Shown here one piece after another: positions 16,625-24,136 of a stretch of DNA of 64,000 bases. The notes beneath the pieces were generated by a model. The model was not told where the DNA came from and made no database searches. It saw nothing but the letters and a program-made list of their open reading frames with translations. Both the position numbers and the translations under genes were made by a program. Source of the DNA: JAXLRU01 sp046330935 (GTDB lineage: Bacteria; Actinomycetota; Actinomycetes; Actinomycetales; Kineosporiaceae); the NCBI GenBank assembly GCA_046330935.1, contig JAXLRU010000008.1, positions 83,071 to 147,070 on the forward strand, in the 5' to 3' direction. The stretch's first letter is position 1. Every line of letters begins with the position of its first letter.

Positions 16625-17272
16625 TCACGAGGTCCCGGACGCCCGCGGGGACGACGTCGTGGGCCGGGGCGCGAGCAGGGCGGTGTAGTCGGCGCGGGTG
16701 ACCGGCCGCGACACCAGGCGACCGTCCGGCAGCGGCACGTCCACCGGGGCGCCGGCCCGGACCACCTGCACCCGCTGGACCTCGGGCACCGACGTCAGCG
16801 ACAGCACCAGCTGCGCCAGGGCCAGCGGCCAGCGTTCGGCCTGCCCACCGGGGGTGGCGCCGTCGGCCGGAGGGAGCAGGTCCACGCGCGCGAGGCCGCC
16901 GTCGAGCCCGTCCAGGCGCAGGCCGAGGCCAGGGGGCAGCGCGGAGGTGAGGCCGGCCTCGCGTTCGAGGCCGCCAGGGCCCTGTTGCAGCGCGGCCAGG
17001 ACGGCGGTGGCGCGCGCGGCGGGGTCGCCCGGCTCGATCCGGCGCGGCCGCAGGACGACCCGCCCCGTCCTGTCGAGCAGAGCGACCCGGCCCCGGGCGG
17101 AGGCGGCGGGCGAGGTGGGGTCGGCAGGGGAGCGCGTGGAGAGCAGCCCGAACGGCACCGACTCGGCGGGGACCGGACGGCTCGTCCCCGGGCCGGGGAC
17201 GCCGCACCCGGCGGCGAGCACCGCGACGGCGGCGAGGGCCAGCGCGCCGGACGGGCGACCGCGGGTGGTCAC
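16625..17272 (-). CDS. GerMN-domain lipoprotein, partner of a two-component system
   Basis: A 215-residue exported lipoprotein: the signal peptide ends in the lipobox L-A-A-G-C (Cys about 23), then a GerMN-like domain (about 60-185) with the RVALLDRTGRVVLRPRRI strand pair and ALPPGLGLRLDGLDGGLARVDL. It would sit on the outer face of the membrane. Related lipoproteins accompany two-component systems: LpqB with MtrAB, AfsQ3 with AfsQ1/Q2. LpqB is much longer with a propeller; this one has only the GerMN part, closer to the AfsQ3 size. Its GTG overlaps the histidine kinase stop by 4 bp. It probably tunes the kinase; that is inference from context. Confidence 0.75.
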   Translation of the reverse strand: MTTRGRPSGALALAAVAVLAAGCGVPGPGTSRPVPAESVPFGLLSTRSPADPTSPAASARGRVALLDRTGRVVLRPRRIEPGDPAARATAVLAALQQGPGGLEREAGLTSALPPGLGLRLDGLDGGLARVDLLPPADGATPGGQAERWPLALAQLVLSLTSVPEVQRVQVVRAGAPVDVPLPDGRLVSRPVTRADYTALLAPRPTTSSPRASGTS

Positions 17273-18639
17273 GACGCCTCCTCGACGGTGGGCAGGCGGA
17301 CGACGAAGCGGGCCCCGCCGCCGGGGGAGTCCGTGCACCACGTGGTGCCGCCGTGCTGCTCGACGGCCTCCCGCACGAGGCTCAGCCCGAGCCCGGTGCC
17401 CGCGGTCGACCCGCGGGAGGCGGGCCCGCGGGCGAAGCGCGAGAAGATGCGCTCCCGTTCGGTCTCGGCGACACCGGGGCCCGCGTCGTCGACCCTCAGC
17501 TCGGCCCACCCGCCGACGTCCTCGACCTCCACTGCCGTCGCGCCGCCGCCGTAGCGGTCGGCGTTTTCCAGGAGGTTCTCCACGACCCGCTCCAGGTGCC
17601 GGCGGTCGACGAGCACCGTGGGCCGCGAGGAGCCGACCACCCCCACCGCCGGCCGGGACGGCGCGCGGTCGAGGACGTGCCCGACGAGCGTCGCGAGGTC
17701 GGTGGGGACGGTGTGCGGCGTCGCCCCCTGGTCGCGTTCGGCGTCGAGCCGGGCGAGGGCCAGCAGGTCGTCGAGGGTGCGCCGGAACCGGTCGAGTTCG
17801 GCGCGGACGAGGTCGAGGGCCTTGCGCGAGCGCTCGGGCAGCTCCTCGCGCCGGCGTTCGAGCAGGTCGACCCCGGCGACCAGCGTGGTCAGGGGGGAGC
17901 GCAGCTCGTGGCTGACGTCGGCGGTGAACCGGGCCTCCCGCTGCAGGCGCGCGGAGACGGCGTCGGCCATGGTGTTGAACGCGGCGACGATGGCGATCAG
18001 GTCGGGGTCGTCGGTCCGTGCGAGCCGGGTGTCGAGCCGCCCCGCAGCGATGCCGGCGGCGGCCGCGGCGACGTCGTCCAGGGGTTGCAGGACGCGGCGG
18101 GCCACGATCCGCCCGACGGCGGCCGCCGCGGCCGCGGTGAGCACCGCGCCGACGGCGAGTACGCGCCGCAGCTGGCGCAACGTCCGGTCGAGCTCGGTGA
18201 CGGCCGAGACCTCGTAATAGCGGGCGCCCGCCTCGGGCAGGGGCGTGCCGACGACGACGAGGGGACCGTCGGGGCCGCGCCACCAGGCGAGCATCGCGCG
18301 GCCGGAGGCGGTCGCGGCGGTGGCCTCCGGCGGCAGGTCGCCCGAGGCGTCGGTGAGGTCGGTGCCGTACCAGGCGCCGTCGACCTCCAGCAGCGCCCGC
18401 GCACCCGTGCGGGGGACGACGTCGGCGACGACGTCGCGCGGGGCGGCGCGGGCCACGAGCCGGTCGCGCACGAAGCTCGCGTCCGCGAAGGCCTGGCGCA
18501 GCGCCGAGGCCTCCCGCTGGTGCACCAGGTAGGAGCGGCTGAGCAGGTAGGTGGACGCCGCGAGGACGGCCGCGACGATCACCGCGCCCGCGCCGAAAGC
18601 GAGCGCGGCCCGCCACCGCAGGCCCGGTCGGGAGATCAC
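17269..18639 (-). CDS. Sensor histidine kinase (AfsQ2/MtrB-like)
   Basis: A 456-residue membrane kinase. Helix 1 (about 13-35) and helix 2 (about 158-178) flank a roughly 120-residue extracytoplasmic sensor region. HAMP follows (178-230), then HisKA with the phosphorylated His in D-V-S-H-E-L-R-S-P (His 244) and a HATPase_c domain with N box (ENLLENADRYG), G1 DAGPGV and G2 GTGLGLS. It passes phosphate to the response regulator encoded 22 bp upstream. The operon order (regulator, kinase, GerMN lipoprotein) matches AfsQ and Mtr systems of actinobacteria. The signal is likely envelope-related, by analogy only. Confidence 0.88.
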   Translation of the reverse strand: MISRPGLRWRAALAFGAGAVIVAAVLAASTYLLSRSYLVHQREASALRQAFADASFVRDRLVARAAPRDVVADVVPRTGARALLEVDGAWYGTDLTDASGDLPPEATAATASGRAMLAWWRGPDGPLVVVGTPLPEAGARYYEVSAVTELDRTLRQLRRVLAVGAVLTAAAAAAVGRIVARRVLQPLDDVAAAAAGIAAGRLDTRLARTDDPDLIAIVAAFNTMADAVSARLQREARFTADVSHELRSPLTTLVAGVDLLERRREELPERSRKALDLVRAELDRFRRTLDDLLALARLDAERDQGATPHTVPTDLATLVGHVLDRAPSRPAVGVVGSSRPTVLVDRRHLERVVENLLENADRYGGGATAVEVEDVGGWAELRVDDAGPGVAETERERIFSRFARGPASRGSTAGTGLGLSLVREAVEQHGGTTWCTDSPGGGARFVVRLPTVEEAS

Positions 18640-18661
18640 CGCGAGCGCCCCGGCCGCGGCG

Positions 18662-19369
18662 TCACCGCAGGTCCAGCCGGTACCCGAGGCCGCGGACCGT
18701 GGTGATCACCCGAGGGTCGCCGGGATCGGTCTCGATCTTGGTGCGTAACCGGCGGATGTGGACGTCGACGATCCGCTCGTCGCCGAAGAAGCCGTGGTCC
18801 CAGACGCGTTCCAGGAGCGCCTGCCGGCTGAGCACCCGGCCGGGCGAGGCGGCGAGCTCGCACAGCACCCGGAACTCGGTGAGGGTCAGGTGGACCTCCT
18901 GCCCGCCCTTGCGCACCTGGCCGGCGTCGGGCAGGAGGGCGAGGTCGGCCGAGGCGTCGAGCACGACCCGCCGGCCCGGGGCGTCCGACTCCGCGTCGGG
19001 GCCGTGCCCGCCCTGGGCACGGCGGCGCAGGGCCCGCAGGCGTGCGGCCACCACGGTGACGTCGAACGGCTTGGTCACGTAGTCGTCGGCCCCGGCCTCG
19101 AGGGCGGCGACGATGTCGTAGGCGTCACTGCGGGCGCTGACCACCACGATCGGCGCGGCGTGGGTGCGCCGCACCCGGTGCACGAACGTCAGGCCGTCCA
19201 TGCCGCCGAGCATGAGGTCCACGAGCATCACTGCGGGATCGCCCTCGGGCACCCACGCCAGGGCGTCCTCGGCGCGGGCGAACTCCACCACGTCGTAGCC
19301 CTCGTCCTCCAGGGCCAGGCGCAGGAGGGTGCGGATCCCGTCGTCGTCCTCCAGCAGCATCAGGCGCAC
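18662..19369 (-). CDS. OmpR/PhoB family response regulator (AfsQ1/MtrA-like)
   Basis: A 235-residue regulator: a receiver domain with the acidic pair E-D-D-D (7-10), the phospho-acceptor Asp 51 in VDLMLG, Ser 78 and Lys 100 in V-T-K-P-F, then a winged-helix domain ending in DVHIRRLRTKIE and TTVRGLGYRLD. It binds DNA when phosphorylated by the kinase encoded next. I take the GTG at 19369 as start; the open frame continues upstream with a low-complexity Arg/Ala stretch that is not part of a receiver. ATG 19360 is possible but would cut the first strand. It is divergent from the STAS gene. Confidence 0.9.
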   Translation of the reverse strand: MRLMLLEDDDGIRTLLRLALEDEGYDVVEFARAEDALAWVPEGDPAVMLVDLMLGGMDGLTFVHRVRRTHAAPIVVVSARSDAYDIVAALEAGADDYVTKPFDVTVVAARLRALRRRAQGGHGPDAESDAPGRRVVLDASADLALLPDAGQVRKGGQEVHLTLTEFRVLCELAASPGRVLSRQALLERVWDHGFFGDERIVDVHIRRLRTKIETDPGDPRVITTVRGLGYRLDLR

Positions 19370-19533
19370 GGCCGCCCATGCTGCCACCGCTGTCGCACCC
19401 CCGCGCCCGAGCACGGCCCCCCGGCCGGCAACCGTCACGAGACCGCAAAGTGCTCGGCGTCGTCGCCGCAACGGCCGCGCGGGAGGGTCGGAGGATCAGG
19501 CTGTCGCCCACCCGAGCGCTGGAGGTGATCCCC

Positions 19534-19833
19534 GTGACGACGTCGGGTGCCGCCGGGGACGCGCCGCCCGAGGAGGGGCGCGAGCTGACGCCGGCGCAGG
19601 TCCGACGGGCGCTGGCGACCGCGGCGGGCGGCGTCGTCGTGGTGGATCTCTCGCGCGTGCCCAGCCCTTCGTCGGTCACCGTCGAGGCGCTGCTGGAGGC
19701 CCAGCGCGCGTGCGGGGACCGTGGCCTGAGGCTGGAGCTGCACGGGCTGTCCCGCCAGGGCCGCCGCCTGTTCCGTGACGCCGGGCTGGCGGCGGTGTTC
19801 GACCTGCAGGCCCCCCGCCAGGGGCGTGCCTGA
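19534..19833 (+). CDS. STAS-domain protein (anti-sigma factor antagonist-like)
   Basis: A 99-residue single-domain protein. The core strand GGVVVVDLSRVPSPSSVTVEALLEAQRAC has the STAS pattern: hydrophobic strand, Asp-Leu-Ser, a loop with Ser residues where SpoIIAA-type proteins are phosphorylated, then a helix. The end (LHGLSRQGRRLFRDAGLAAVFDL) matches the closing strand and helix of the fold. It lacks the longer N-terminus of classic SpoIIAA proteins. No anti-sigma kinase gene is adjacent, so its partner would be elsewhere. The GTG at 19534 has GGAGG 8 bases upstream. Confidence 0.7.
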   Translation: MTTSGAAGDAPPEEGRELTPAQVRRALATAAGGVVVVDLSRVPSPSSVTVEALLEAQRACGDRGLRLELHGLSRQGRRLFRDAGLAAVFDLQAPRQGRA

Positions 19834-19871
19834 GCCCGCCTGACGCCCGTCATCCGATCGCAAACGTTCGG

Positions 19872-19893
19872 TCGTGGTCGTCGCAAACCACGA
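19872..19893. promoter_or_regulatory. Inverted repeat upstream of the hypothetical/whiB pair
   Basis: TCGTGGT (19872-19878) and ACCACGA (19887-19893) are perfect 7-bp arms around 8 bases, 8 bp before the GTG at 19902. CGCAAAC occurs twice here (19859 and 19882). This may be an operator or a leader hairpin; no further assignment is possible. Confidence 0.3.
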
Positions 19894-19901
19894 CGGTCAG
19901 G

Positions 19902-20318
19902 GTGTCCGTCGTGGCAGACACCGACGACCTGCAGGCGCGAGCCGGCGGGCGCCCCACGGCACGGCCGACCCCTGCGGCTCTCGTGCCCGTGCGCGTGCGC
20001 TTCGATCCCTCCGCCCCACCCGGCGGCGACGGGGGGAACGCAGGTGGTTGGTGGTGGCGCGGCGGGACGGACCCGGAACGTCCCGCCGCGCCGGGCCTGA
20101 CCCTCAGCGGCCCGGACGACGGCGGCGAGGTGCTGCTGTGGCCGGACGGCTCGTTCGCCGTCGAGTGGGAAGAGACGGCCCCGGAACCCGTCGTCCTGCG
20201 CGGCCGTCGGCGTCCCCGTCCGTTGCGCCGGGGCGGGTGCGGGCACCGCGTGATCGACCGGCTGTGGCCCGACGAGAGCCTGGTGGTGTGGTTGGGGTCG
20301 GGTTGGCGTGTCGCATGA
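19902..20318 (+). CDS. Hypothetical protein upstream of whiB
   Basis: A 138-residue protein with no domain I recognise. It has a Pro/Ala-rich first half, a Gly/Trp patch (GGWWWRGG), a short beta-rich part (EVLLWPDGSFAVEWEE) and a basic segment with one Cys, and ends RLWPDESLVVWLGSGWRVA. The strand pattern with W-P-D-G/E repeats might form a small beta domain. GTG 19902 is the first start; GTG 19911 is equally possible. It overlaps the whiB gene by 11 bp, so the two are likely expressed together. Confidence 0.5.
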   Translation: MSVVADTDDLQARAGGRPTARPTPAALVPVRVRFDPSAPPGGDGGNAGGWWWRGGTDPERPAAPGLTLSGPDDGGEVLLWPDGSFAVEWEETAPEPVVLRGRRRPRPLRRGGCGHRVIDRLWPDESLVVWLGSGWRVA

Positions 20319-20640
20319 CGTGGGCACCCGGGCCGCAGTGGTGCGACCGGATCCGACCGGCCCGGCGGCTTGGGCGGGGCGTGCCCTGTGCGCGCAGGCC
20401 GACGCCACCCTGTTCTTCGGCGACGCCTCCACCTGGCAGCGTGCGCGCAGGATCTGCCACGACTGCCCGGTGCGGCTGCCCTGCCTGGCGGAGGCGCTCG
20501 ACGCGCGGATCGATCACGGGGTGTGGGGCGGGTTGACCGAGCGCGAACGCCGCGCCCTCCTGCGTGCCCGGCCGGGCGTGCGGTCGTGGCGCCGGCTGCT
20601 CGTGACCGCGAGGCCGGGCTCAGAGCACGACGACGCGTGA
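20308..20640 (+). CDS. WhiB family iron-sulfur transcriptional regulator
   Basis: A 110-residue WhiB-like protein. The four conserved cysteines are at about 28, 50, 53 and 59 (C-x21-C-x2-C-x5-C) and would hold a 4Fe-4S cluster. The G-V-W-G-G turn (71-75) followed by LTERERRALLR is the family signature. WhiB-like proteins act with the principal sigma factor and respond to redox state or NO. Which of the WhiB classes this is cannot be decided; the basic C-terminus (RSWRRLL) is compatible with DNA contact. Its 3' end overlaps the convergent L,D-transpeptidase gene by 21 bp. Confidence 0.9.
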   Translation: MSHDVGTRAAVVRPDPTGPAAWAGRALCAQADATLFFGDASTWQRARRICHDCPVRLPCLAEALDARIDHGVWGGLTERERRALLRARPGVRSWRRLLVTARPGSEHDDA

Positions 20641-21546
20641 ACCGACCGGCATGAACCCCTCGCGCCAGATCATGTCCATCGCCGCCATGGTGACCCGCAC
20701 GCAGCCGTGGGAGGCGGGGGTGGGCGGCACGCTCGGGTAGCCGTGCACGGCGATGCCGCGGGGGTGGAAGTACTTGGGCCGGTAGAGCCGGCCGAGGTCG
20801 GAGGTGCGCCAGCCGTCGACCTGCCAGGCGACGCGGAAGCTGCCCTGGGGCGTAGTGGCGGTGGCGCGGTCACCGTCGGGCTGGGTGTAGGTGCGGCCCG
20901 AGCCGGTGGAGACGTCGAGGACCAGCGTGGTGCGGCCGTCGCGGACCACGGCGAGCAGCTGGCGCCGGAGGTCGATCACCATGGCGTCGCCGCGGACGTC
21001 GGGTGCCCACCGCACGCCCTGGTCGAGCGCGCGCCTGGTGGCCGGGCCCACGACGCCGTCGCGGCCCAGGCCGGAGGCCTTCTGCAGGGCGACGACGGCG
21101 TGGTGCGTGGCGTCGCCGAAGGCGCCGTCGGGGGTGCCGAGCCAGTACCCGAGATCGCGCAGGCGCTCCTGCAGCGCGCGCACCTGCGGGCCCTCGTCGC
21201 CCTGCCGCAGCCTGAGGTTCGGGGACGCCGTCGGCGTCGCGCCCGTGGTGGGAGGGGTCGTGAGCGTCGGTGAGGGCGCCGTGGTGGTGGGCTGCGGGGT
21301 CGCCGAGGTCGCCACCGGCTCGCTCGTGCCGACCCCCGCGCTGGTGCCCGCACTCGGAGTCGTGTCGGTCGGCAGGGGGTCGGTAGGCGAGGTGTCGGTC
21401 GGCTCGGTGTCGGAGGGTGAGGGTTGAACGGGCACCGAGGAGCGGCTGGGGCTGGGGGCCGACGTCGTCGTGCTGCCGCATCCGGCCAGGAGGACGGCCG
21501 CGGCGGCGAGGGGGACGGCCACCAGGGGCAGGCGCGGAGAACTCAC
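20620..21546 (-). CDS. L,D-transpeptidase lipoprotein with peptidoglycan-binding domain
   Basis: A 308-residue exported lipoprotein: signal peptide with lipobox L-L-A-G-C (Cys 23), a Ser/Thr/Pro-rich linker (25-108), a PG_binding_1 domain (about 110-175, RQGDEGPQVRALQERLRDLGY), and a YkuD L,D-transpeptidase domain (about 185-308). The catalytic motif is complete: His 268 in HGY, then S-H-G-C-V-R with His 280, Cys 282 and Arg 284. It would crosslink peptidoglycan stem peptides (3-3 links) or attach proteins outside the cell. The GTG start overlaps the stop of the small gene upstream. Confidence 0.9.
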   Translation of the reverse strand: MSSPRLPLVAVPLAAAAVLLAGCGSTTTSAPSPSRSSVPVQPSPSDTEPTDTSPTDPLPTDTTPSAGTSAGVGTSEPVATSATPQPTTTAPSPTLTTPPTTGATPTASPNLRLRQGDEGPQVRALQERLRDLGYWLGTPDGAFGDATHHAVVALQKASGLGRDGVVGPATRRALDQGVRWAPDVRGDAMVIDLRRQLLAVVRDGRTTLVLDVSTGSGRTYTQPDGDRATATTPQGSFRVAWQVDGWRTSDLGRLYRPKYFHPRGIAVHGYPSVPPTPASHGCVRVTMAAMDMIWREGFMPVGSRVVVL

Positions 21547-21734
21547 AGCACCATCCGGAGCGGGTCGGGCGCGCGCGGCGCGAGCGTCTCCACCGCATTC
21601 TCGACGAGGTGGTTCAGGCGGGCCAGTGCGAGGTCGGCCGCGGGGACGTCACCGCGCGAGCGGGCCTGGGCGTAGGCCTCGCGCTGCTGGGCGATGCGGG
21701 CGCGGAGGTCCTCGACGTCGGGCTCGTGCAGCAT
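21543..21734 (-). CDS. Small hypothetical helical protein
   Basis: A 63-residue protein that appears almost wholly helical (EDLRARIAQQREAYAQARSRGD, then AADLALARLNHLVENAVETLA). I choose the ATG at 21734, which has GGAGG 5 bases upstream; an earlier in-frame GTG lacks one. No domain is recognised. It overlaps the L,D-transpeptidase gene by 4 bp and probably shares its transcript. It has no signal peptide, so it would stay in the cytoplasm. Confidence 0.6.
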   Translation of the reverse strand: MLHEPDVEDLRARIAQQREAYAQARSRGDVPAADLALARLNHLVENAVETLAPRAPDPLRMVL

Positions 21735-21890
21735 CCCTGCCTCCAGGTCGTGGCTCGGTGCGGCGGGTGCCCCGATGCGGGGCCACCCGCCTGCGTCACG
21801 TGTCCGGTCCACTCTCGCCCGCGGTCATTGCACGGGGCGGGTCGAGCGCTTTGCGGTCCTGTGACGACTGTTCACCGAACGCGTCGGAGG

Positions 21891-23081
21891 TCAGGCCCAG
21901 GGGTCGAGGACGACCTTGATGCAGCCGTCCTCCTTCTTCTGGAACGTCTCGTACATGGCGGGCGCCTGGCTCATGCCCACCCGGTGGGTGACGAAGTCGG
22001 CGAGGCCCAGCGGGTCCCCCGACTGCGTGAGCAGCGGGATGATGTCGTCGGTCCAGCGGCGCACGTTGGCCTGGCCCATCCGCACCGTCACCTGGCGGTC
22101 GAAGAGCTCCATCATCGGCACCGGGTCGAGCTCGCCGCCGTAGACGCCGCTGATCGACAGGGTGCCGCCGCGGCGCACCGACTTCATCGCCGCGTGCAGG
22201 GCCGCCATCCGGTCGATCGCCGCCTTGTCGATGAACGGCTTGGAGACGACGTCGGGCAGCAGCCCGGCGGCGGTCTGGGCGAGCTTGGCCCGGGGCGAGC
22301 CGTGGGCCTCCATGCCCACGGCCTCGATCACCGAGTCGGGGCCGCGCCCCTGGGTGAGCTCGATCAGCGTGCCGGGGACGTCGTCGACCTCGCTGACGTC
22401 GAGGGTCTCGATGCCGTGCCGGTTGGCCATGGCGAGGCGCTCGGGCACGAGGTCGAGGCCGATGACGCGGTCGGCCCCGCGGTGCAGGGCGATGCGCGCG
22501 GCCATCTGACCGATCGGGCCGAGCCCGAAGACGGCGACGGTGCCGCCGGGCGGGACGTCGGCGTAGGACACGGCCTGCCAGGCGGTCGGCAGGACGTCGG
22601 AGAGGAAGAGGAACTGCTCGTCGGCGACGCCCTCGGGCACCGGGACCGGCCCGTAGTGGGCCTGGGGGACGCGCAGGTACTGCGCCTGGCCGCCGGGCAC
22701 CGCCCCGTAGAGGGAGGTGTAGCCGAACAGCGCGGCGCCCTTGCCCTGGCTGCGCACCTGCGTGGTCTCGCACTGCGACTGGAAGCCCAGCGTGCACAGG
22801 TAGCAGCTGCCGCAGGAGATGTTGAACGGCACGACGACGCGGTCGCCGGGCTTGATGTGGGTGACGGCCTCGCCGACCTCCTCCACGACACCCATCGGCT
22901 CGTGGCCGAGGATGTCGCCCTCGGTCATGTACGGCGCCAGCACCTCGTACAGGTGCAGGTCGGAGCCGCACACTGCGGTCGACGTCACGCGGATGACGGC
23001 GTCGGTGGGCTCCTCGATCTTCGGGTCGGGGACCTCCTCGACGCGGACGTCGCGCTTGCCGTGCCAGGTCACTGCCTTCAT
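21891..23081 (-). CDS. Zinc-dependent alcohol dehydrogenase (formaldehyde dehydrogenase-like MDR)
   Basis: A 396-residue medium-chain dehydrogenase. Catalytic zinc ligands are Cys 38 (AVCGSD) and the H-E pair near 60 (GHEPMG). The structural zinc loop has Cys 90, 93, 96 and 104. The NAD fold shows F-G-L-G-P-I-G, and a D-x-x-P-E-R-L segment follows at the end of the second strand. The length and the long insert with SKPFIDKAAIDRMAALHAAMKSVRRGG match the group often annotated as glutathione-independent formaldehyde dehydrogenase; the true substrate is open. Its ATG overlaps the SRPBCC gene stop by 4 bp. Confidence 0.87.
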   Translation of the reverse strand: MKAVTWHGKRDVRVEEVPDPKIEEPTDAVIRVTSTAVCGSDLHLYEVLAPYMTEGDILGHEPMGVVEEVGEAVTHIKPGDRVVVPFNISCGSCYLCTLGFQSQCETTQVRSQGKGAALFGYTSLYGAVPGGQAQYLRVPQAHYGPVPVPEGVADEQFLFLSDVLPTAWQAVSYADVPPGGTVAVFGLGPIGQMAARIALHRGADRVIGLDLVPERLAMANRHGIETLDVSEVDDVPGTLIELTQGRGPDSVIEAVGMEAHGSPRAKLAQTAAGLLPDVVSKPFIDKAAIDRMAALHAAMKSVRRGGTLSISGVYGGELDPVPMMELFDRQVTVRMGQANVRRWTDDIIPLLTQSGDPLGLADFVTHRVGMSQAPAMYETFQKKEDGCIKVVLDPWA

Positions 23082-23593
23082 GAAGGGGCCTCCGTCGAGA
23101 GATGGGTGTGGGGCCGGGCCGCGCCGCCCTCGGCGAGCATCGCGAGGCGGCGCAGGGTCTCCCGGTTGCGGACGACGAGGGCGGCCTTGCGCAGGGGCGG
23201 CGGGACGAGGCGTCCCGGGCCCTTGGTGGCGTCCTCGCCCAGCACGATCACGCAGCCGCCGGCACCGTTGGTGCCCTCGCCGATGCCCTCGCCGCCCGCG
23301 GCGTCCAGGGGCAGGAGGCGGATGTCGACGGTCGCCTCGCCGGCGGGCCAGCCGCGAGCCTGCAGCACGAGCCGCTGCCCGGGCACACTGCTGAGCACGT
23401 GCGTGCTGTCGTTGATCAGCGCGGGCCACAGCCCGAACGAGTGGTGCAGGCGGGCGCCCTGGGCGGGCCAGGTGTCGTCGACGGCGCGCACGCGCGAGGC
23501 GCCGACGACCCAGGAGGCGTAGAGCCATCCGTCGGTGAGCACGTCGAAGACGGCCTGCGGCGTGGCGCTGGTGGTGTGGCGTACCTCGATCAC
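23078..23593 (-). CDS. SRPBCC (START-like) family protein
   Basis: A 171-residue protein with a SRPBCC-type opening (IEVRHTTSATPQAVFDVLTDGWLYASWVVGASRVRAVD), a central strand set with GARLHHSFG, and a C-terminal helix (VVRNRETLRRLAMLAEGG). The fold is a hydrophobic-cavity helix-grip. These proteins bind or transport lipophilic molecules, but no ligand is known. It starts at a GTG and is translationally coupled to the dehydrogenase, so the two may act on the same compound. A repeated GGTTCAGAC lies in the gap upstream (23619 and 23647). Confidence 0.78.
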   Translation of the reverse strand: MIEVRHTTSATPQAVFDVLTDGWLYASWVVGASRVRAVDDTWPAQGARLHHSFGLWPALINDSTHVLSSVPGQRLVLQARGWPAGEATVDIRLLPLDAAGGEGIGEGTNGAGGCVIVLGEDATKGPGRLVPPPLRKAALVVRNRETLRRLAMLAEGGAARPHTHLSTEAPS

Positions 23594-23649
23594 GCTGGGG
23601 AAGTACCCGGTTGCTCCAGGTTCAGACAGGCGGCCTCACGCGCGAGGGT

Positions 23650-24111
23650 TCAGACCCGGGCGCGCCACACGTCGTCGTCGTTGAGGTGGCCGGTGACGTG
23701 CTCGGGAAGCTTCTGCTGCGCGAGGTCGGCGAGCGAGACGGCCTCGAGGACCGAGCGCATCGTGGCCCGCAGCGCCACCCAGGTGTCGCGCAGGGAGGTC
23801 GCGGCGCCGCCGTACTCCATGTCCTCGGGCCGGGCGCCCGCGATGTTCGCCAAGGGGCCGTCGACGGCGCGGATGACGTCGGCGACCGTGATCTCGGTGG
23901 CGGGGCGGGCCAGGCGGTAGCCGCCGTCGACGCCGCGGCGCGACTGGACGAGCCCGGCGGTGCGCAGCTCGGCGAGGATGTTCAGCAGGAAGGCCAGCGG
24001 GATCTGCTGCGCGGTCGCCACGCTCTCCGTCTTGATCCACCCCTCCTCGCTGCGGGCGGCGAGCTCGGCGGCGGCGCGGACGGCGTAGTCGGTCTTCGCG
24101 GAGATGCGCAC
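23650..24111 (-). CDS. Rrf2 family transcriptional regulator without the cluster cysteines
   Basis: A 153-residue Rrf2 protein: N-terminal winged helix (MRISAKTDYAVRAAAELAA, then the recognition region QQIPLAFLLNILAELRTAGLV and wing SRRGVDGGYRLARP), then the dimer helix. In NsrR, IscR and RsrR three cysteines between about 90 and 110 bind an iron-sulfur cluster; here that loop reads AGARPEDMEYGGAA and has none. So it is a cluster-free type (like CymR or other ligand-binding members), or has lost the cluster. The adjacent SRPBCC-dehydrogenase pair lies downstream on the same strand and is the natural candidate target. Confidence 0.85.
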   Translation of the reverse strand: MRISAKTDYAVRAAAELAARSEEGWIKTESVATAQQIPLAFLLNILAELRTAGLVQSRRGVDGGYRLARPATEITVADVIRAVDGPLANIAGARPEDMEYGGAATSLRDTWVALRATMRSVLEAVSLADLAQQKLPEHVTGHLNDDDVWRARV

Positions 24112-24136
24112 CCCGCCATGATGCCGCCTCCCGGGG

